Shown: positions 1 to 7,356, numbered from the stretch's first letter. The stretch: 22,168 bases of DNA from JAGLGH01 sp034723595 (GCA_034723595.1 JAYEPB010000012.1:1-22168), one strand, 5' to 3'. A program made the numbers and translations. The notes: generated by a model not told the origin, from the letters alone.

Positions 1-90
1 GGTGGATGCGCCATAACTGTAGGATATAATGAGTTTGCAACAGTTGAAAAGTATATCCAGAATCAAGCAATACACCATGGATTAGCATAA
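1..90 (+). CDS. tnpA: IS200/IS605-type transposase TnpA, C-terminal fragment
   Basis: Frame 1 is open from the window edge to a TAA and encodes the last 29 residues of a protein. The piece reads GGCAITVGYNEFATVEKYIQ and then NQ. This resembles the end of the HUH/Y1 transposases of the IS200/IS605 family, where the helix carrying the YIxxQ-type motif holds the nucleophilic tyrosine (Tyr18 of this fragment). An element-end-like hairpin follows 5 bases after the stop, as expected for this family. The 5' part lies outside the window, so I cannot tell whether the gene is intact or whether a tnpB accompanies it. The call rests on a short stretch and the hairpin context. Confidence 0.65.
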   Translation, partial: GGCAITVGYNEFATVEKYIQNQAIHHGLA

Positions 91-94
91 GATA

Positions 95-114
95 CCCCAA
101 TCTTTAGATTGGGG
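95..114 (+). repeat. End hairpin of the IS200/IS605-type element
   Basis: A perfect 8-bp stem (CCCCAATC / GATTGGGG) closes a TTTA loop, starting 5 bases after the transposase stop. Subterminal imperfect or perfect hairpins near the right end are the recognition sites of IS200/IS605 TnpA. The element boundary should lie shortly after it, before the mutL stop codon at 145-147. The hairpin could also act as a terminator between the two convergent genes. Only this end of the element is visible. Confidence 0.6.
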
Positions 115-144
115 AGTAGGTCATATTATCTTTTGTTTCTTTTA

Positions 145-1944
145 CTAACCAACCCGCTTAAACTTCTTCTCAAGTTCGCCGATAGTTACGCTGATTATAG
201 TAGGTCTGCCATGCGGACAGCTAAAGGGCTGCTTTGTTTTGTCCAGATGCCTCATAAGATTTTCCATTTCACGAAGAGTGAGCTCTTTTCCTGCTTTTAT
301 TGACTTCCTGCACGCAAACCTAATAATTCTTTCTTCCTTGATAGACTCTATCTTCTTTGTGCTTATTGAATCCAGCTCTCTGATAAGACCTGTCATCAAC
401 CCATCATAAAATCTTCCAAATATTGCAGGAATAGTCCTGACCCTAAAAGAATTACTTCCATATTCTTCAAACTCAAATCCAGCTTTTTTCAATAGCTCAA
501 GATTAGCCTTTATGACATTTGATTCAGCAGGGGTAAGTTCGATAATCTTTGGTTTCACAAGCTGCTGCACCTTTATGCCCTTATGCTTATACTCTTCCAT
601 AAGTATCTCATAATTTACTCTTTCTTCTGCAGCATGCTGGTCAATTAAAAGCAGACCAGCAGGATTCTCTGCAATAATATATGTCCTGTTCAGCTGGCCC
701 AGAATTCTATAAGCTCCAATCCTCTCTGATTTTGCATCTTCTGATTTTGCGTCCTCTGCCTTTATATCTTTTATTTTAATATCACTTTCTTCAGCATTTT
801 TGACTTCTGTTTTAGTTTCAGCATCATTATCTTTTACATAAACAGCAGCAGGAACTTCTTTTGTCTCAAGGACTTTCTGCTTATCTTTTGCAAAATCATA
901 CATCTTTGTAGCCTTGACATTAGGATTAAAATTTATGCCTGCAGAAGGAATCAGATTAGCGCTCTCCAGTATAGATGTTATTGCATACTTTAAATCATTA
1001 TAAATCCTATCTTCATTTTCTATCCTTACTATATCTTTTGTAGGATGGACATTGACATCTACTTTGGTTATATCCATATCTATGAAAAGCACAGCAATCG
1101 GATGCCTGCCTGTAAAAAGCAGTGAATGGTATCCCTCATAAAGCGCGCTGCTTATAGCTTTGTTCCTGATATACCTTCCATTCAGGAATATAGACTGCTG
1201 GCTTTTATCTCCTCGTGTCATGCTTGGCTTGCTTACATACCCCTTAAGTTTGAGATTTTTGCTTTTATAATTAAGCTTAAGCAGATTCTTTCCTAGTTCA
1301 GAACCGTAAATTGATACTATGTTATTCAGCATATTAGGAGTTTTAGGACAGTTCAGGACAAGCTTTTTGCCATGATAAAGCTTAAAGAAGATATTCTTAT
1401 ATGCCAGTCCATACCTTGTGACAATATCAACAATTGCATTATGCTCACTACTGATAGCTTTCATGTATTTTTTCCTAGCAGGAGTATTATAAAACAAGGA
1501 AGATACTTCAACAATTGTTCCACTTGGACAGGCTATCTCTTTTATAGACCTGATTTTAAACCCTTCCATATCTATTTGAGTTCCTTCTTCACTCTCTTTG
1601 TTTCTTGTTATTATTCTCATGCGCGAGACTGCTGCAATGCTTGCAAGAGCCTCTCCTCTAAAGCCAAGAGTATTTATTGCAAAAAGATCCTCACTTTGTT
1701 CTATCTTGCTTGTTGCGTGACGCTGTATTGACATAACAACATCTTCTTTTGCCATACCGCAGCCATTATCATGCACTTTGATGTATGATTTGCCGCCTTC
1801 GCCTATAGTAATAGAAATCTGGTCTGCTCCAGCATCAATAGAATTCTCTATCAGCTCTTTCACTACAGCAGCAGGCCTTTCAATAACTTCTCCAGCAGCA
1901 ATCTTATTAATCAGCACTTCGTCAAGAACATGAACCTTTCCCAA
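145..1944 (-). CDS. mutL: DNA mismatch repair protein MutL, endonuclease type
   Basis: MutL couples mismatch recognition by MutS to strand incision and removal. The 599-residue protein has the N-terminal GHKL ATPase: Glu30 and Asn34 in ELIEN, DNGCGM at 59-64 and GFRGEAL at 94-100. A transducer domain follows (NVHPTK near 298-303), then a charged linker at about 360-408 with repeated EDAKSE. The C-terminal dimerisation domain keeps the nuclease metal site DQHA(x)2E(x)4E at 435-446, ACRKSIKAG at 544-552 and CPHGRP at 576-581, so it should be a nicking MutL rather than the E. coli type. The start is TTG, supported by a GGTGG ribosome-binding site just upstream; a TATA-like box lies at 1977-1984. 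It diverges from the oxidoreductase operon. No mutS is visible. MutL is patchy in archaea. Confidence 0.96.
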   Translation of the reverse strand: MGKVHVLDEVLINKIAAGEVIERPAAVVKELIENSIDAGADQISITIGEGGKSYIKVHDNGCGMAKEDVVMSIQRHATSKIEQSEDLFAINTLGFRGEALASIAAVSRMRIITRNKESEEGTQIDMEGFKIRSIKEIACPSGTIVEVSSLFYNTPARKKYMKAISSEHNAIVDIVTRYGLAYKNIFFKLYHGKKLVLNCPKTPNMLNNIVSIYGSELGKNLLKLNYKSKNLKLKGYVSKPSMTRGDKSQQSIFLNGRYIRNKAISSALYEGYHSLLFTGRHPIAVLFIDMDITKVDVNVHPTKDIVRIENEDRIYNDLKYAITSILESANLIPSAGINFNPNVKATKMYDFAKDKQKVLETKEVPAAVYVKDNDAETKTEVKNAEESDIKIKDIKAEDAKSEDAKSERIGAYRILGQLNRTYIIAENPAGLLLIDQHAAEERVNYEILMEEYKHKGIKVQQLVKPKIIELTPAESNVIKANLELLKKAGFEFEEYGSNSFRVRTIPAIFGRFYDGLMTGLIRELDSISTKKIESIKEERIIRFACRKSIKAGKELTLREMENLMRHLDKTKQPFSCPHGRPTIISVTIGELEKKFKRVG

Positions 1945-1976
1945 TTTACCACCCGTATATCTAATAATAGCACTGG

Positions 1977-1984
1977 TTTATATT
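1977..1984 (-). promoter_or_regulatory. TATA box for mutL
   Basis: On the minus strand the box reads AATATAAA after an A-rich BRE-like stretch. The predicted transcript start is about 10 bases before the TTG codon. That leaves just enough leader for the GGTGG Shine-Dalgarno sequence. Confidence 0.4.
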
Positions 1985-2008
1985 CTTTTTGGTAAGGATT
2001 TGATTTCA

Positions 2009-2024
2009 CCGAAAAGATTATATA
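2009..2024 (+). promoter_or_regulatory. BRE/TATA promoter of the por operon
   Basis: CCGAAAAG followed by ATTATATA resembles an archaeal BRE plus TATA box. The box is centred about 28 bases before the porG ATG at 2050, which predicts a leaderless or nearly leaderless mRNA. No Shine-Dalgarno sequence is present. Confidence 0.55.
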
Positions 2025-2049
2025 CTACCTTTAACATATTTACAGTAAG

Positions 2050-2616
2050 ATGTCAAACTCATTATTGGAGATTAGGTTCCATGGGCGCGGAGGTCAAGGA
2101 GCAAAGACTGCTGCCCAGATTCTGGCGGAAACTGCACTTTTGCAGGGAAAAAATATACAGGCATTTCCTGAATACGGTCCTGAAAGGATGGGCGCGCCAG
2201 TAAGGACTTATGTAAGAATATCAGATAAACAGATAACAACATATGCTCCAGTCACAAATCCAGATATGGTGATAGTTATTGACGAAACTCTTCTTTCGAC
2301 TGTAAATGTAGCAGAGGGACTTGATGATGATGGCATACTTGTGATAAATTCAAGCAAGAATCCTGAAACTATAAGAGGAGAAATTGACTGCTTTAAAGGG
2401 AAGATTGTGATAGTTGACGGAACCAGATTATCTTTTAAATATCTTAAGAAGAATATTCCTAATATTGCTCTGCTTGCTGGGTTTGTGAAAGCAACAGGGA
2501 TTGTTAGGTTTTCAGAACTTCAAAAAATAATAAAAAATCATTTTTTTGCTAAATTAGGCAAAGATAAAACTGAAGCTAATATAAAGATGAGTGAAGAGGC
2601 TTATAAGATAACATGA
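2050..2616 (+). CDS. porG: 2-oxoacid:ferredoxin oxidoreductase, gamma subunit
   Basis: This is the gamma subunit of a pyruvate (or related 2-oxoacid):ferredoxin oxidoreductase, the cytoplasmic enzyme that converts the 2-oxoacid and CoA to acyl-CoA and CO2 while reducing ferredoxin. The 188-residue length is usual for the family. Near the N-terminus it has RFHGRGGQGAKTAAQILAE (residues about 9-27) and then the conserved FPEYGPERMGAPV region. It is the first gene of a four-gene operon. Its stop overlaps the next start as ATGA at 2613-2616, which suggests translational coupling. The gene order gamma-delta-alpha-beta matches archaeal por operons. Substrate (pyruvate, 2-oxoisovalerate or other) cannot be fixed from sequence alone. 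Confidence 0.92.
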   Translation: MSNSLLEIRFHGRGGQGAKTAAQILAETALLQGKNIQAFPEYGPERMGAPVRTYVRISDKQITTYAPVTNPDMVIVIDETLLSTVNVAEGLDDDGILVINSSKNPETIRGEIDCFKGKIVIVDGTRLSFKYLKKNIPNIALLAGFVKATGIVRFSELQKIIKNHFFAKLGKDKTEANIKMSEEAYKIT

Positions 2617-2924
2617 AAGATAAGAAAAAAAAAGGTGCAGGAGAAATCCCAATTGGTGGGATGATAACAGAAGCAGGCTCGTCAGCCAAGTTCAAGACTG
2701 GCAGCTGGAAAGCGCAAAGACCAATCATAGATGAATCTAAATGCATCAACTGCCTTATATGTGTGCATTATTGCCCGGAAAACTGCATTATGGTCAAGGA
2801 AGGCAAAAGGGGGGAGATTGATCTTGAATATTGCAAAGGCTGTGGAATATGCGCAAACCAATGCCCAGTCAAATGCATAAAAATGGTACCAGAAAGCGAA
2901 TTTGAAAAAAACAATGGAAAATAA
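2613..2924 (+). CDS. porD: 2-oxoacid:ferredoxin oxidoreductase, delta (ferredoxin-like) subunit
   Basis: This 103-residue subunit carries the two [4Fe-4S] clusters that pass electrons from the catalytic site to ferredoxin. Two CxxCxxCxxxCP motifs are visible, at Cys44/47/50/54 and Cys74/77/80/84. Each is followed by an extra Cys (58 and 88). The first 40 residues form a lysine- and glycine-rich lead with the GSWKAQRP segment typical of PorD. It overlaps porG by four bases and runs into the porA start region, so the operon is tightly coupled. Confidence 0.93.
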   Translation: MKDKKKKGAGEIPIGGMITEAGSSAKFKTGSWKAQRPIIDESKCINCLICVHYCPENCIMVKEGKRGEIDLEYCKGCGICANQCPVKCIKMVPESEFEKNNGK

Positions 2925-4089
2925 AACTAAATTCAAGGATGTTCCTTATACAGGAGCAGATGCTGCTGCAGAGGCTATGAGGCAGATTAATCCAGATGTA
3001 GTTCCTGTTTATCCTATTACTCCACAGACTCCAATTGCCCAGAAATTCGCGCAGTTTGTCTCTGATGGAATTGTCAATACTGAGATGATTAGAGTAGAAT
3101 CTGAACATTCTGCAATGTCAGCCACTGTCGGTGCATCAGCAGCTGGTGCAAGGGCAATGACTGCGACATCCTCAGCAGGACTTGCTTTGATGTGGGAAGT
3201 TGTAGGTGTTGCATCAGGGTTAAGGCTTCCTATTGTGATGAATATAGTAAACAGGGCATTGTCAGCACCAATTAATATCCACTGCGATCATGCAGATGGA
3301 ATGGGCACAAGAGATCTTTGCTGGATACAGATATACTGCGAAACTGCGCAGGAGATATATGAAAACACGCTTCTTGCATTGAGGCTTGCGGAATCTGTCA
3401 ATCTTCCGGTAATGGTGATGCAGGATGGATTTATCACCAGCCACTGCGTGCAGAATGTAACAATCTATGATGATAATACTATTAGAAAATTTATAGGAAT
3501 AAGAAAACCAGATAAATGTCTTCTTGATGTTGATAATCCAGTAACATACGGACCTCTCCAGCTTCAGGATTATTATTTTGAGACAAAATATCAACAGGAA
3601 GAGGCAATGGGTAAGGCGAAAAAAGAGTATCTAAAGATTGGAAAAGAACTTTCCGGCCTGACTGGAAACAAATATTCTTATATTGAAGAATACAAGACAA
3701 AAGATGCTGAGGCTGTTATCATAGTGCTGAGCTCTACTGCAGGTACTGCAAAAGCTGTTGTTGATAAGATGAGAGAACAAGGTCTCAAAGTTGGTGTTAT
3801 CAAGCCCAGATTATTCAGACCTTTCCCTTACAAGGAGATTGCCGCAAGCTTAAAAAATATAAAATATGCAGCAGTGCTTGACAGGTCATCATCATTCGGA
3901 GCATTTGCTCCTTTATTTGCTGAAGTCATGAATTCATTATATAGTCTTGAAGAAAAACCAATGCTTCAAAGTTATCTATATGGATTAGGTGGTCGTGATA
4001 TAACTGAAAAACATATAGAAATGGTTTTTGAAGAGATGCTTGCAGGAAATATAGAAGAAGGAAAAAAATATATCGGATTGAGGAAATAA
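2914..4089 (+). CDS. porA: 2-oxoacid:ferredoxin oxidoreductase, alpha subunit
   Basis: The alpha subunit supplies the pyrimidine-binding side of the thiamine diphosphate site and most of the substrate pocket. Visible family motifs include YPITPQTP, RVESEHSAM, TATSSAGLALMWE and the DGF segment following PVMVMQ. The C-terminal domain ends with LGGRDIT. I start it at the ATG at 2914 (391 residues), which overlaps the end of porD by 11 bases. An in-frame TTG at 2902 would add four residues (MKKT) and cannot be excluded. The length is normal for PorA (about 390). It sits between porD and porB in the same operon. Confidence 0.93.
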   Translation: MENKTKFKDVPYTGADAAAEAMRQINPDVVPVYPITPQTPIAQKFAQFVSDGIVNTEMIRVESEHSAMSATVGASAAGARAMTATSSAGLALMWEVVGVASGLRLPIVMNIVNRALSAPINIHCDHADGMGTRDLCWIQIYCETAQEIYENTLLALRLAESVNLPVMVMQDGFITSHCVQNVTIYDDNTIRKFIGIRKPDKCLLDVDNPVTYGPLQLQDYYFETKYQQEEAMGKAKKEYLKIGKELSGLTGNKYSYIEEYKTKDAEAVIIVLSSTAGTAKAVVDKMREQGLKVGVIKPRLFRPFPYKEIAASLKNIKYAAVLDRSSSFGAFAPLFAEVMNSLYSLEEKPMLQSYLYGLGGRDITEKHIEMVFEEMLAGNIEEGKKYIGLRK

Positions 4090-4099
4090 AAAGAATAAA

Positions 4100-5023
4100 A
4101 TGGTATCACTTAAAGAACTTGCAGAAAAAAAGCAAAAGCTGGCTCCAGGTCATAGGACATGCGCAGGCTGCGCAGCGCCAATTATAGTAAGGACTGTAAT
4201 GGCAGCAACAGATGATCCCATAGTTGTAGCAAATGCCACTGGCTGTCTTGAAGTAACTACTACTATTTATCCTTTTACGTCCTGGAAAGTTCCTTTTATC
4301 CACAATGCTTTTGAAAATGCTGCTGCGACACTGTCAGGTGTAGAGACTGCTTTCAGAGTTCTTAAGAAGAAAGGCAAAATAAAGAAAGATATAAAATTTC
4401 TCGCATTCGGCGGTGACGGAGGCACTTATGATATAGGCTTGCAATCATTGTCAGGTACACTTGAAAGAGGCCATAACATTGTATATGTCTGTTATGATAA
4501 TGAAGCTTATATGAATACAGGTGTGCAAAGAAGCGGAGCAACACCTTACTGTGCATCCACAACAACTGCGCCTGCAGGCAAAGTCATGCAGGGCAAGCAG
4601 GAGTTCAGAAAGGATTTTACTAAGATAGTCGCAGCCCACAATATCCCTTATGTAGCTCAGGCATCTGTGCACAACTGGAATGACCTTTTTAATAAAGCTC
4701 AGAAAGCCTTTGAAGCTGACGGACCTGCATTCATCAATGTCCTTTCTCCATGCCCTCTTGGATGGAAATTTAATCCTGCAAAAACAATAGAGATAGCCAA
4801 GCTTGCAGTTGATACAGGATTCTGGCCTTTGTATGAAATTGAGAATGGAGTTTATAAACTGAATTACAAGCCAGCAAAAATGATTCCAATTGCAGATTTC
4901 TTAAAGCCACAGGGTCGATTCAGGCATGTCTTCAAGCCAGGAAATGAACATCTGATTGAAGAGATACAGCAGCATATTGATATAAAATGGGATGAGATAT
5001 TGAGATTGTGTGATGAGAAGTGA
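4100..5023 (+). CDS. porB: 2-oxoacid:ferredoxin oxidoreductase, beta (thiamine diphosphate) subunit
   Basis: The beta subunit binds the diphosphate of thiamine diphosphate and holds the proximal [4Fe-4S] cluster. The TPP motif starts at GDGG (residues 105-108) and ends at the NEAYMNTG segment (Asn134). Cluster ligand candidates are Cys21 and Cys24 (TCAGCAAP), Cys49 (NATGC) and Cys218 (SPCPLGW). Its 307 residues are typical. It follows porA after 10 bases and closes the operon. With the other three subunits it makes a complete catalytic set, so the host can probably oxidise a 2-oxoacid to an acyl-CoA or run the reverse carboxylation. Confidence 0.94.
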   Translation: MVSLKELAEKKQKLAPGHRTCAGCAAPIIVRTVMAATDDPIVVANATGCLEVTTTIYPFTSWKVPFIHNAFENAAATLSGVETAFRVLKKKGKIKKDIKFLAFGGDGGTYDIGLQSLSGTLERGHNIVYVCYDNEAYMNTGVQRSGATPYCASTTTAPAGKVMQGKQEFRKDFTKIVAAHNIPYVAQASVHNWNDLFNKAQKAFEADGPAFINVLSPCPLGWKFNPAKTIEIAKLAVDTGFWPLYEIENGVYKLNYKPAKMIPIADFLKPQGRFRHVFKPGNEHLIEEIQQHIDIKWDEILRLCDEK

Positions 5024-5116
5024 GTTGAATTCTATTTATGATGGTGTACATGAACTTCAGTTTTATTCCCTGATAAAAGAATACCAAAAATCAATAAGAA
5101 AAGAAAATTAAAGGAA

Positions 5117-5141
5117 GGTTGTAAACCACTCCCCTACAACC
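5117..5141 (+). repeat. Small inverted repeat downstream of porB
   Basis: GGTTGTA and TACAACC form a perfect 7-bp stem around an 11-base C-rich loop, about 95 bases after the porB stop. It may mark the end of the por transcript. No T-tract follows, so a terminator role is only a guess. Confidence 0.3.
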
Positions 5142-5230
5142 CAAAATATATTGACATCAATGACCTTTATATATCTTGCCATTTTTTAGGAGGAGAAATG
5201 TATACCTGGCTATTTTTTGGTGAAAATCAA

Positions 5231-5446
5231 TCAAGAAAATTTCTGTTTTCTCGCCTTTTTTACTGCGCTTTCAAATTTAAGTTTCATGTCCTCAAGCTTC
5301 TGGCTTTGACTGAGTGCAGCTTTCAGAAGTGCACTGTTCTTAGACTTAAGCTCAGCAATCTCTTTATCCTTCTGTTTCAGCTGTTCAGAATACCACTGCT
5401 TCAGCCCTGCCAGCTTTTTCTTTGATACACTATTAAAGATTGGCAT
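5231..5446 (-). CDS. Small coiled-coil protein of unknown function
   Basis: The 71-residue product is rich in Lys, Glu and Leu. A long heptad-like helix runs from about residue 8 to the end (QLKQKDKEIAELKSKNSALL and onwards), so it is probably a coiled coil. No catalytic motif is seen. The ATG lies 25.5 bases from the centre of a minus-strand TTTAAAAA box at 5468-5475, the same geometry as other leaderless genes here, which is the main support. An opposing open frame at 5198-5425 has its own SD and TATA sequence, but its Leu/Phe-rich translation looks like a shadow of this gene. Function unknown; DNA binding or a structural role are only possibilities. Confidence 0.6.
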   Translation of the reverse strand: MPIFNSVSKKKLAGLKQWYSEQLKQKDKEIAELKSKNSALLKAALSQSQKLEDMKLKFESAVKKARKQKFS

Positions 5447-5514
5447 GCGATAACAATAATGTTAATGTTTTTAAATGTTCAGGTTTAAGGCTTATTACTT
5501 ATATGAAATAAATA

Positions 5515-5522
5515 TTTATATA
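5515..5522 (+). promoter_or_regulatory. TATA box upstream of the unknown gene at 5562
   Basis: TTTATATA, centred about 43 bases before the ATG at 5562, would give a leader of about 17 bases. No clear ribosome-binding site is present in it. Confidence 0.4.
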
Positions 5523-5561
5523 TACAGGTTATACTTTTTTGATTAGTATGGGATATATTAA

Positions 5562-5996
5562 ATGATATTAGAACTGCAACTAAGAAAAATAAATCTGCAA
5601 GCTAATCTTGAGAAATTTATTGCTTTCAAGAGTGAAGATATTGAAGATGAATTTAAAATAATAGACAATAAGCTTTATTATAAAGATCCAGATTTATATG
5701 CAGAATTTGCTGGTTTTCATGATTATTTATGTAATATAAGAGGATCAAAACCATTATTCTTCAAAAGAGATTACATAAATGGTCAAATTGATATAGAAAA
5801 AATAATAGATGCAATATCTGACAATCAGGTAAACGATTATCTGTATCAATATATGGATTATTTTTGTATAAATGATTCTAAACAAAACAAAATTATGACT
5901 GAGGAAGCCAGAGTCAAGAATTGTTTTAATTATGGAATTGGACAACAGAATGGTGCCTTATATGAATCCAGAATCAAAAATGATGAAAGGTCATAA
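5562..5996 (+). CDS. Hypothetical protein, 144 residues
   Basis: I do not recognise this protein. It is acidic and rich in Asp, Ile, Tyr and Asn, has no signal peptide or membrane segment, and looks globular and cytoplasmic. Near its C-terminus it has FNYGIGQQNGALYES (residues about 122-136). This loosely matches FNHGLFQTGAIIES in the unknown protein at 15897-16289 when one gap is allowed. In that protein about 36 further residues follow, whereas here the frame stops nine codons after the NGALYES segment. It may be a shorter relative or a 3'-truncated copy. A TATA box at 5515-5522 supports expression. Base composition is even more A+T-rich than that of its neighbours. Confidence 0.6.
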   Translation: MILELQLRKINLQANLEKFIAFKSEDIEDEFKIIDNKLYYKDPDLYAEFAGFHDYLCNIRGSKPLFFKRDYINGQIDIEKIIDAISDNQVNDYLYQYMDYFCINDSKQNKIMTEEARVKNCFNYGIGQQNGALYESRIKNDERS

Positions 5997-6054
5997 ATCA
6001 AATACTTTTTTATGGTAACAGTGTATTCAAATGAGATACTGTCATTATCAACAG

Positions 6055-6064
6055 ATTTAAATAA
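6055..6064 (+). promoter_or_regulatory. TATA box for the small membrane protein at 6086
   Basis: TTTAAATAAT is centred about 26 bases before the ATG at 6086, the spacing expected for a leaderless archaeal gene. Confidence 0.45.
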
Positions 6065-6085
6065 TACTTTATCTGCTATGCTTTT

Positions 6086-6337
6086 ATGGCATGGATGGAG
6101 TTCTTCAGATTCAGTAAATTTAAATATATAGCAAACGGATTGATAATTCTTCTGTTGCAATTCCATTATTATAATATTGCGCAAACTCTGAGGTATTGCC
6201 CTATTGCTGCAAAACCATGCTTTTCTGTATTAGGTACATTATTGATATTCAACATAATAAAAATCTTGCCTATTATCATAGCATTCTATCTTCTTACATG
6301 CATTTTTGAATTCTTATATAAGCTGTTTAATCAGTAA
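6086..6337 (+). CDS. Small membrane protein of unknown function
   Basis: This is an 83-residue hydrophobic protein with two likely membrane helices, at about residues 19-40 and 50-78, the latter very Ile/Leu-rich. There are Cys residues in the loop (RYCPIAAKPC) and in the second helix. I see no known family. The start is the ATG at 6086, placed 26 bases from a TATA box; an in-frame ATG at 6095 is possible. It lies directly before the DUF2391-like membrane gene, so the two may work together, though the next gene appears to have its own promoter. An opposing frame at 5930-6184 is weaker and I treat it as a shadow. Confidence 0.5.
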   Translation: MAWMEFFRFSKFKYIANGLIILLLQFHYYNIAQTLRYCPIAAKPCFSVLGTLLIFNIIKILPIIIAFYLLTCIFEFLYKLFNQ

Positions 6338-6349
6338 AATATAAATATT
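6337..6349 (+). promoter_or_regulatory. TATA-like box upstream of the DUF2391-like gene
   Basis: The A+T run AATATAAATATT lies 20-30 bases before two in-frame ATG codons (6362 and 6371). Its centre fits a leaderless start better at 6371 than at 6362. Confidence 0.35.
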
Positions 6350-6361
6350 AGCAGCTATTTA

Positions 6362-6808
6362 ATGAATGATATGGTTGCTAAAAAAGAAAGCGATAAGATT
6401 GAACACTTCTCAAGTAAAGATATTATCATATCTTTTTATGGTGCGTTTCTTGTTGCTGCCGGCTTTTTATTTAAGGGCAATCTATTGCTCATAAGCCAAA
6501 AACTTGATACCTTGCATTTGATACTTATCCTGTTTGTCACCTTGGTTATCCTTTCAGCAGAGATATATTATATGGGATATTCCAGAGTCAAGAACAAGAA
6601 GGAAAGGCCTTTTGTTCAGTTTCTTATCAAGCGTATAACAACTACTTATCTTGTTTCCCTCATAGTATGCATCACTCTTGTGCTGCTCTATAACATAGAT
6701 CATATCATAGCAAATGGTACATATTATAATATAGTCAAGATTGTCATATGTGTCTCGTTTCCAGCATCAATAGGGGCTACAGCCACAGACTTATTTAAGA
6801 AGTTCTGA
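6362..6808 (+). CDS. DUF2391-like integral membrane protein
   Basis: The 148-residue protein has four likely membrane helices, at about residues 24-42, 54-72, 96-116 and 124-142. A cytoplasmic charged loop (YSRVKNKKERPF) is followed by FLIKRITTTYLVSLIV, and the protein ends with SFPASIGATATDLF. The pattern RI-TTYLVSL plus PASIGA-A-DL matches my memory of the DUF2391 family of archaeal membrane proteins, whose function is unknown. I could not run a search. The first ten or so residues are polar. Start at ATG 6362; an in-frame ATG at 6371 fits the TATA spacing slightly better. The HemK2-like gene begins 5 bases after its stop, so the two are probably cotranscribed. Confidence 0.75.
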   Translation: MNDMVAKKESDKIEHFSSKDIIISFYGAFLVAAGFLFKGNLLLISQKLDTLHLILILFVTLVILSAEIYYMGYSRVKNKKERPFVQFLIKRITTTYLVSLIVCITLVLLYNIDHIIANGTYYNIVKIVICVSFPASIGATATDLFKKF

Positions 6809-6813
6809 TAAGA

Positions 6814-7356
6814 ATGATATACGAACCAGCAGAGGATTCCTTGCTATTGAAGAAGCATATCAAGCACTATGCTCGCGGAAAAAATCTTGTCCTGGACATG
6901 GGCACAGGTTCAGGGTTGCTTGCTGTTGAAGCAGCAGGATATGCGCATAAGGTGATTGCTGTTGATATCAATCCTGAAGCTATCGAACACTGCTGCAAGA
7001 CAATAAATAAGAGCAACATTGAATTCAGGCAGTCTGATCTTTTCTCAAATATACAAAAGAATGAAAAATTTGACCTTATTATATTCAATCCGCCGTATCT
7101 TCCGCTTGATAAAGATGAGCCTGAGGACAGCCAGCTTGCCACAACAGGAGGCAGAAAAGGCTATGAGCTTATCCAGAAATTCCTTTCAGATGCAAAAGCC
7201 TATCTTGCAGAAAAAGGCGAAATACTTTTGCTCTTTTCATCTCTGACAAGGACTAATGATGTAAATAGAATCATTCAAAAGAATGGTTTTACATATAATG
7301 AAATAGCAAGACAGCATTTATTTTTTGAAGATATTATTGTTTATATTTTAAAATAG
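6814..7356 (+). CDS. HemK2/Mtq2-like protein-glutamine N5-methyltransferase
   Basis: This is a SAM-dependent class I methyltransferase of 180 residues. SAM motif I is DMGTGSG (28-34), followed by an acidic AVDINPEA strand (49-56) and the NPPY catalytic motif (92-95) that positions an amide nitrogen. The short length, without the N-terminal helical domain of bacterial PrmC, fits the archaeal/eukaryotic HemK2 (Mtq2) group. That group methylates the Gln of the GGQ motif in aRF1/eRF1. Its probable substrate aRF1 is encoded 4 kb downstream. Trm112, which activates this enzyme in eukaryotes and some archaea, is not seen here. It follows the DUF2391-like gene by 5 bases. An alternative substrate cannot be excluded by sequence. 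Confidence 0.85.
   Translation: MIYEPAEDSLLLKKHIKHYARGKNLVLDMGTGSGLLAVEAAGYAHKVIAVDINPEAIEHCCKTINKSNIEFRQSDLFSNIQKNEKFDLIIFNPPYLPLDKDEPEDSQLATTGGRKGYELIQKFLSDAKAYLAEKGEILLLFSSLTRTNDVNRIIQKNGFTYNEIARQHLFFEDIIVYILK

Noticed and set aside
5013..5111. 32-codon frame starting inside the porB end
   Set aside because: No ribosome-binding site and no recognisable pattern; could be real by translational coupling but nothing supports it.
5198..5425. 75-codon plus-strand frame with a good SD and TATA sequence upstream
   Set aside because: Its Leu/Phe-rich translation is the reverse image of the Lys/Glu-rich coiled-coil gene on the other strand. Reported as a finding about the promoter, not as a gene.
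5930..6184. Minus-strand frame of 84 codons overlapping two plus-strand genes
   Set aside because: Starts with TTG, has a TATA-like run only a few bases before its first ATG, and overlaps a plus-strand gene with proper promoter spacing.
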